Shown here: positions 1 to 3,836 of the stretch, one piece after another | How positions within the stretch are numbered: position 1 is the first letter of the stretch | How the letters are laid out: every line of letters begins with the position of its first letter | Program-made: the position numbers and the translations under genes | Notes under the pieces: generated by a model | Databases searched by the model: none | Told to the model about the DNA's origin: nothing | The model's input: only the letters and a program-made list of their open reading frames with translations | Assembly: GCA_029563035.1 (NCBI GenBank) | Contig: JAKQTP010000049.1 | Coordinates: 1-6,189 of the forward strand | Length of the DNA stretch: 6,189 nt | Reading direction: 5' to 3' | Origin: an archaeon | GTDB taxonomy: Archaea > Iainarchaeota > Iainarchaeia > CSSED10-239

Positions 1-52
1 ATATGTCTATATTGTAGCATAAATTGCTTCACATAACAATTTCGAATTTATT

Positions 53-139
53 GGAGAGGTGGCTGAGCGGCTGAAAGCAGCATCCTGCTAAGATGTTAAG
101 GGGGAAACCCCTTCAAGGGTTCGAATCCCTTCCTCTCCG
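53..139 (+). tRNA. tRNA-Ser, anticodon GCU
   Basis: This is a class II tRNA with a long variable arm. The acceptor stem GGAGAGG (53-59) pairs with CCTCTCC (132-138), followed by discriminator G139, as expected for serine. The anticodon stem 80-84/92-96 encloses loop CTGCTAA (85-91), placing anticodon GCT at 87-89, which reads AGC/AGT serine codons. The variable arm forms a six-base-pair stem (98-103 with 108-113) around GAAA. The T-arm is AAGGG/CCCTT (115-119 with 127-131) with loop TTCGAAT. The CCA end is not encoded (GCAA follows), so it must be added by CCA nucleotidyltransferase. A terminator lies just downstream. Confidence 0.97.
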
Positions 140-145
140 CAACAT

Positions 146-157
146 CGTGCTAGCACG
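146..157. repeat. 12-bp perfect palindrome CGTGCTAGCACG
   Basis: This uninterrupted self-complementary 12-mer starts 7 bases after the tRNA-Ser 3' end and sits before the terminator hairpin. In RNA it would form at most a short hairpin with a strained loop, so it is not a terminator by itself: no T-run follows. It could be a protein-binding site, a processing signal in the tRNA trailer, or a remnant of an attachment site. The sequence supports the symmetry only, not a function. Confidence 0.5.
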
Positions 158-166
158 AAGTAGTTT

Positions 167-197
167 AAAACAGAGCTTTTTTTGAAGCTCTGTTTTT
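167..197 (+). terminator. rho-independent terminator of tRNA-Ser
   Basis: AAAACAGAGCTT (167-178) pairs perfectly with AAGCTCTGTTTT (185-196), a 12-bp stem around a six-base loop (TTTTTG), and ends in a T-run (193-197). It would stop transcription from the tRNA before the restriction-modification operon. The matching A-run on the left arm gives a T-run on the opposite strand, so it could act in both directions, although no minus-strand gene is seen nearby. Confidence 0.85.
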
Positions 198-206
198 AGT
201 TGGAAA

Positions 207-235
207 AAGCTATTTTTCCTTAAAATAAGCTATTT
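207..235 (+). repeat. AAGCTATTT direct repeats, 20 bp apart
   Basis: AAGCTATTT occurs at 207-215 and again at 227-235, exactly 20 bp (about two helical turns) apart, immediately upstream of the operon promoter. The second copy abuts the first TGACA half-site at 235-239. Laid out in 20-base steps, 207-226, 227-246 and 247-266 look like degenerate copies of one unit: the second and third share the core TTTGACA. This may be an upstream extension of the operator. Both sites lie in very AT-rich DNA, so chance remains possible. Confidence 0.4.
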
Positions 236-259
236 GACAACTTATGTCATTTTTTGACA
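235..259. promoter_or_regulatory. candidate operator: three phased half-sites
   Basis: TGACA (235-239), TGTCA (245-249) and TGACA (255-259) alternate in orientation with exactly 10 bp between starts and 5-base spacers. They form two overlapping inverted repeats; the right one extends to ATGTCA/TGACAT (244-249 with 255-260). The third half-site lies inside the -35 box, so a bound protein would block RNA polymerase. The obvious candidate ligand is the small helix-turn-helix protein encoded at 317. One-turn spacing suits repeated binding on one face of the helix. The symmetry is seen; the repressor function is inferred. Confidence 0.5.
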
Positions 260-281
260 TTTTAATAAAATATGTTAAAAT
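254..281 (+). promoter_or_regulatory. sigma70-type promoter of the operon
   Basis: A perfect -35 box TTGACA (254-259) is followed after 16 bp by TAAAAT (276-281), five of six matches to TATAAT, preceded by the extended -10 element TGT (273-275). Transcription would start near 288, leaving an untranslated leader of about 29 bases before the ATG at 317. No other comparably good promoter was noticed before the downstream genes, whose gaps are 11 bases or less, so it probably drives the whole operon. The -35 box overlaps the candidate operator. Confidence 0.75.
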
Positions 282-316
282 TTATATAAAGAAAAGATAA
301 ACAAATTCTAAACTTT

Positions 317-499
317 ATGAGCGATCGAATAGACAAACTTCTAACCATAGAAGAAGTAGCTGATATTTTAAGGGTGAGTACTAGAACCATTGTTAGGTAT
401 ATAGAATCAGGAAAATTAAAAGCTTCTAAGATAGGTGTTTGGAGAATAAAGGAGTCGGATGTGCACTTGTTTTTAGAGGAAACTAGTAATAAAAAATAA
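317..499 (+). CDS. Excisionase/MerR-like HTH DNA-binding protein
   Basis: This 60-residue protein is almost entirely one winged helix-turn-helix of the excisionase family (HTH_17 type). TIEEVADIL (10-18) forms the first helix, RVSTRTIVRYI (19-29) the turn and recognition helix, SGKLKASKIG (31-40) the wing, and WRIKESDVHLFLE (42-54) the closing strand and helix. It has no effector or dimerisation domain, so it probably binds cooperatively to repeated sites, and it would act as a cytoplasmic transcription factor. It is the first gene of the operon, 11 bases before hsdM and about 29 bases downstream of the inferred transcript start. It could repress or time hsd expression through the half-sites at 235-259. 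A true recombination directionality factor is possible but no integrase is visible. There is no clear ribosome binding site before ATG 317; no upstream in-frame start was preferred because the domain begins at about residue 8. Confidence 0.85.
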   Translation: MSDRIDKLLTIEEVADILRVSTRTIVRYIESGKLKASKIGVWRIKESDVHLFLEETSNKK

Positions 500-510
500 A
501 ACAAAATATT

Positions 511-2082
511 ATGGCTAATAATTTAAATAATTCTAAAGAACAAGAACGATCAGAGCTTCATCGAGCTATTTGGCAAATTGCTAATGACTTGCGTGGTAGT
601 GTTGATGGTTGGGATTTTAAGCAATATGTTCTTGGAATGCTTTTTTATCGTTTTATCAGTGAGAACTTAACTAATTATATTAATGCTGATGAACGCCGAA
701 TTGGTAAAAAAGATTTTGATTATGCTGTTATTTCTGATAAAGAAGCAGAATTTGGCAGAGCCGATACTGTAAAAGAAAAAGGGTTTTATATTCTGCCAAG
801 TGAGTTATTTGTAAATGTTTGTAAAAATGCACGTAATAATGCAAATCTTAACGAAACGCTAGCTGAAGTATTTCGCAATATTGAGAACTCAGCTAAAGGC
901 GCAGATAGCGAAGATGACTTAAAAGGTCTTTTTGATGATATTGATATTAACTCTAAAAAATTAGGTAATACTGTAGAACAAAGAAATCAAAAATTAGCCA
1001 AACTTTTAGAATCTATTGGTAATCTTCGTCTTGGTAATTATTCCGATAATACTATCGATGCATTCGGCGATGCTTATGAGTTTTTAATGACCATGTATGC
1101 CTCAAATGCTGGAAAATCTGGCGGAGAATTTTATACTCCGCAAGAAGTCGCTGAGCTTTTAGCAGAAATAACTACAGTTGGTAAAAAAGAAGTTAATAAA
1201 GTTTATGACCCTTGTTGTGGCTCTGGTTCACTTCTTCTTAAATTTGCCAAAGTCCTTGGAAAAGAAAATGTTAGACTTGGTTTTTACGGTCAAGAAATTA
1301 ATATCACCACCTTTAATCTTTGTCGTATTAACATGTTTTTACACGATATTAATTATAATCATTTTGATATTGAGCTAGGCGACACTTTAACTGATCCAAA
1401 ACATTGGGACGATGAGCCATTTGATGCCATAGTTTCTAATCCCCCGTATTCTATTAATTGGGAAGGTGATGCTAATCCATTATTAATTAATGATCCGCGT
1501 TTTTCTCCTGCTGGTGTATTAGCTCCAAAGAGCAAGGCAGATTTAGCGTTTACCATGCACATGCTTTCCTGGCTTTCGACCAGTGGAACGGCAGCAATTG
1601 TTGAATTTCCAGGCGTTTTATATCGTGGCGGAGCAGAACAAAAAATTCGTAAATATTTAGTTGATAATAATTATATTGATACCGTAATTCAACTACCACC
1701 AGATTTATTTTTTGGTGTGACGATTGCTACTTGTATTATTGTTCTTAAAAAAAGCAAGAAAGATAATAAAACGTTTTTTATTGATGCTTCAAAAGAATTT
1801 GTTAGGGGTGGAAATAAAAATAAGTTGAGCGAAGAAAATCGCCTTAAAATTTTGGATGCTTTTACGACCAGAAAAGATGCGGAATATTTTGCTAAATTAG
1901 TTGACAACAAGACAATCGCTGATAACGATTATAATATTGCCGTGTCTAGTTATGTAGTTAGTGAGGATACTCGTGAGGTAGTTGATATTATAGAGCTTAA
2001 TGAAAAAATTAAAAAAATTGTTAGCAGGCAAAACGAACTTCGTCAGTCTATTGATAAAATCGTGGCGGATATTGAGAAATAG
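511..2082 (+). CDS. hsdM: Type I RM methyltransferase subunit HsdM
   Basis: HsdM is the adenine-N6 methyltransferase subunit. With HsdS it forms an M2S1 methylase that uses S-adenosylmethionine to protect host sites, and it is also part of the restriction complex. At 523 residues it matches the roughly 520 of EcoR124I HsdM. The N-terminal HsdM_N helical domain spans about 10-160 and carries a stretch around residues 15-52 (LHRAIWQIAND, VDGWDFKQYVLG) typical of the type IC family. The catalytic domain follows: FYTP (207-210), SAM-binding motif I DPCCGSGS (233-240), catalytic motif IV NPPY (310-313) and SKADLAF (341-347). The C-terminus (about 487-523) is a predicted coiled coil, likely contacting HsdS. 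Motif I has CC where EcoR124I has AA, a change outside the key glycines. It starts 11 bases after the HTH gene with no Shine-Dalgarno sequence and stops with TAG. All expected catalytic residues are present, so it should be active. Confidence 0.97.
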   Translation: MANNLNNSKEQERSELHRAIWQIANDLRGSVDGWDFKQYVLGMLFYRFISENLTNYINADERRIGKKDFDYAVISDKEAEFGRADTVKEKGFYILPSELFVNVCKNARNNANLNETLAEVFRNIENSAKGADSEDDLKGLFDDIDINSKKLGNTVEQRNQKLAKLLESIGNLRLGNYSDNTIDAFGDAYEFLMTMYASNAGKSGGEFYTPQEVAELLAEITTVGKKEVNKVYDPCCGSGSLLLKFAKVLGKENVRLGFYGQEINITTFNLCRINMFLHDINYNHFDIELGDTLTDPKHWDDEPFDAIVSNPPYSINWEGDANPLLINDPRFSPAGVLAPKSKADLAFTMHMLSWLSTSGTAAIVEFPGVLYRGGAEQKIRKYLVDNNYIDTVIQLPPDLFFGVTIATCIIVLKKSKKDNKTFFIDASKEFVRGGNKNKLSEENRLKILDAFTTRKDAEYFAKLVDNKTIADNDYNIAVSSYVVSEDTREVVDIIELNEKIKKIVSRQNELRQSIDKIVADIEK

Positions 2083-2088
2083 AAAAAT

Positions 2089-2634
2089 ATGATTAGTTTT
2101 GAATTCAATTTTTGGGACAATTTATTTGCAATAGTTAGTATTTTTATTGGTGTCTTAGCCTCCATTTGGATTTACAAGTTATCAAAACAATTGTCTGCTA
2201 AAGATAAATATGATCATGAGACAAAAATCACTAAAGAAATAAAGGGAATTAAAATTTATAGCAGTATTATCTTGGCAAATGTTAAAAAATATAATCCGCT
2301 AAGAAAAGATTTAACAAATTATACATACTATAAACAGGGTGCTGAGTTATATACATTAATTCCAGAATACGGAATTCAATTTATACTGACACCATCTGAT
2401 GAGAATATTCCAGTTGGATTAGTTCCTTTTGAGTGGATAGAATATATAAGAGATAGTGATGGCGAAGATAACAAGCCAATTATTGTTTGTAAGTTTAAAG
2501 GTGTGAAGTGGTTTAAAAAATTTAAATCCCCCTTTAAAGAAATTAATCATATTTACAAAAATAAGAGTTATAAGGAGGGCTCTGATCCAGAGTTTTTAAA
2601 ATTTACCACAGTTAAACCAGATTCAGACAAATAA
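2089..2634 (+). CDS. Unrecognised single-pass membrane protein in hsd operon
   Basis: I do not recognise this 181-residue protein. After a short polar N-terminus it has one hydrophobic segment at about 11-29 (NLFAIVSIFIGVLASIWIY), flanked by basic residues (K30, K33, K38, K40). The positive-inside rule therefore predicts the remaining 150 residues to be cytoplasmic. There is no signal-peptidase site. The soluble part is rich in Lys, Tyr and Phe, with a compact alpha/beta-looking core at about 84-140 (AELYTLIPEYG, PVGLVPFEWIEYIR, KPIIVCKFKG) and a basic tail. No nuclease, ATPase or peptidase motif is visible. It lies 6 bases after hsdM and 5 before hsdS, so it is almost certainly co-expressed with the restriction-modification genes. 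The position recalls accessory genes inside type I loci, such as prrC, but there is no sequence resemblance to PrrC. A membrane tether, an anti-phage accessory factor or an unrelated passenger are all possible. Confidence 0.8.
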   Translation: MISFEFNFWDNLFAIVSIFIGVLASIWIYKLSKQLSAKDKYDHETKITKEIKGIKIYSSIILANVKKYNPLRKDLTNYTYYKQGAELYTLIPEYGIQFILTPSDENIPVGLVPFEWIEYIRDSDGEDNKPIIVCKFKGVKWFKKFKSPFKEINHIYKNKSYKEGSDPEFLKFTTVKPDSDK

Positions 2635-2639
2635 TATTT

Positions 2640-3836
2640 ATGCAAAATAATCAATCAAAAATTGAAAAACTAATTTCAGAACTATGTCCAAACGGCGTCA
2701 AGTTTAAGATACTTGGGGAATTAGAAGATTTGGAAATTATTAAATTGGGGCGAGGAGATGTAATATCAAAAACAGATTTATCTACTATTACAGGGAATTA
2801 CCCTGTTTATTCCTCTTCGTCTGTTAATTCGGGTGAATTTGGTAAATATGGTAAATACATGTTTGATGATGAAAGAATTTCATGGTCAATTGATGGTGGT
2901 GGGAGATTCTTTTATAGACCGGCTCATAAATATTCAGTAACTAATGTTTCTGGATGGTTAAAAGTTATTAAAACTGATGTTTTAAATACAAGGTATTTGT
3001 ATTTCGTTTTATCGAATGCTTGGGCTACAAAATTTTTTGATTATACAAAAAAAGCACATCCGTCAATAATTCGTAATGAATACAATATTCCCGTTCCACC
3101 CCTCGCCATTCAAGAAGAAATTGTTAAAATTCTTGATAATTTTACAGAGCTGGAAGCAGAGCTGGAAGCAGAGCTGGAAGCAAGAAAAAAACAATATGAG
3201 TATTACAGGGAGAAGATGTTAACGTTTGGCAATAATGTAAATAGTAATACTTTGAGAGAAATAAGTTCCTTAATAACCAAGGGAACAACACCAAGCTCTT
3301 TTGAAAAAAGTGGTGTTTCATTTATTAAAACCGAATCTTTTGATGGCGTAAGAATAAATAAGAGTAAGTTATCTTATGTTAAAGAATCAATTCACAAAAA
3401 TGAATTAAAACGTTCCATGCTTCAAGAAGGCGATATTTTATTTACTATTGCTGGAGCGACTATTGGTAAATGTGCAATTGTTACAAATGACATTCTTCCT
3501 GCTAATACTAATCAAGCTCTTGCGATAATTAGATTATCTGAGAAAGTTAACAAAAAATATATATTTCATTTATTGCAATCAAGATTGATGAAAAATTATA
3601 TTCAACTTAGTGCAAAAGGATCAGCTCAGCCAAATCTAAATTTACAACAAATAAATAATTTTTCATTTCCACTTCCGCCACTCACTGAACAAAATCGCAT
3701 TGTTACAATTCTCGATAAATTCGACGCCCTTGTAAATGATATTTCGATTGGTTTACCGGCTGAACTTAAAGCTCGTCGTCAACAATATGAATATTATAGA
3801 AATAAACTTTTAACTTTCAAAGAATATGCCGGTTAA
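2640..3836 (+). CDS. hsdS: Type I RM specificity subunit HsdS
   Basis: HsdS determines which bipartite DNA sequence the methylase and restriction complexes recognise. The 398 residues fold as two half-subunits. N-terminal residues LISELCPNGVKF (about 11-22) lead into target recognition domain 1 (about 20-147). The first conserved arm follows (IPVPPLA 150-156, then IVKILDNF, three ELEA repeats 170-181 and QYEYYREKMLTF 185-196), then recognition domain 2 (about 203-340). The second arm is PLPPLTEQ (344-351), IVTILDKF (354-361) and QYEYYRNKLLTF (382-393). The two arms are clearly duplicated. From the F of the first arm motif to the Q of QYEYYR is 17 residues in the first arm and 21 in the second, a difference of one repeat unit. 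Target sequence cannot be read from the protein. It starts 5 bases after the membrane-protein gene without a Shine-Dalgarno sequence, and its end overlaps hsdR by 11 bases. It appears full length and intact. Confidence 0.96.
   Translation: MQNNQSKIEKLISELCPNGVKFKILGELEDLEIIKLGRGDVISKTDLSTITGNYPVYSSSSVNSGEFGKYGKYMFDDERISWSIDGGGRFFYRPAHKYSVTNVSGWLKVIKTDVLNTRYLYFVLSNAWATKFFDYTKKAHPSIIRNEYNIPVPPLAIQEEIVKILDNFTELEAELEAELEARKKQYEYYREKMLTFGNNVNSNTLREISSLITKGTTPSSFEKSGVSFIKTESFDGVRINKSKLSYVKESIHKNELKRSMLQEGDILFTIAGATIGKCAIVTNDILPANTNQALAIIRLSEKVNKKYIFHLLQSRLMKNYIQLSAKGSAQPNLNLQQINNFSFPLPPLTEQNRIVTILDKFDALVNDISIGLPAELKARRQQYEYYRNKLLTFKEYAG
3147..3182 (+). repeat. Three perfect 12-bp tandem repeats in hsdS
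   Basis: GAGCTGGAAGCA is repeated three times without mismatch (3147-3158, 3159-3170, 3171-3182), encoding ELEA x3 at HsdS residues 170-181. The position between the two recognition domains is that of the TAEL repeats in EcoR124-family HsdS. There, two versus three copies change the non-specific spacer of the target by one base pair (EcoR124I versus EcoR124II). Gain or loss of a unit keeps the frame. Perfect identity at the DNA level suggests recent or ongoing slippage. Confidence 0.93.

Noticed and set aside
12..40. tRNA promoter with TTGTAG (12-17) and TAACAA (34-39)
   Set aside because: The -35-like box matches only about half of the consensus and several alternative AT-rich hexamers fit as well. 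Position is plausible but the call is not supported.
234..262. A second promoter using the upstream TTGACA (234-239)
   Set aside because: At 16-18 bp spacing the -10 positions read GACATT/ACATTT/CATTTT-like sequence, a poor match. The copy is better explained as part of the repeated half-sites.
262..504. 80-codon open frame on the minus strand opposite the HTH gene
   Set aside because: It is antisense to a gene with a clear domain, has no family resemblance and its composition is that of a reversed coding frame.
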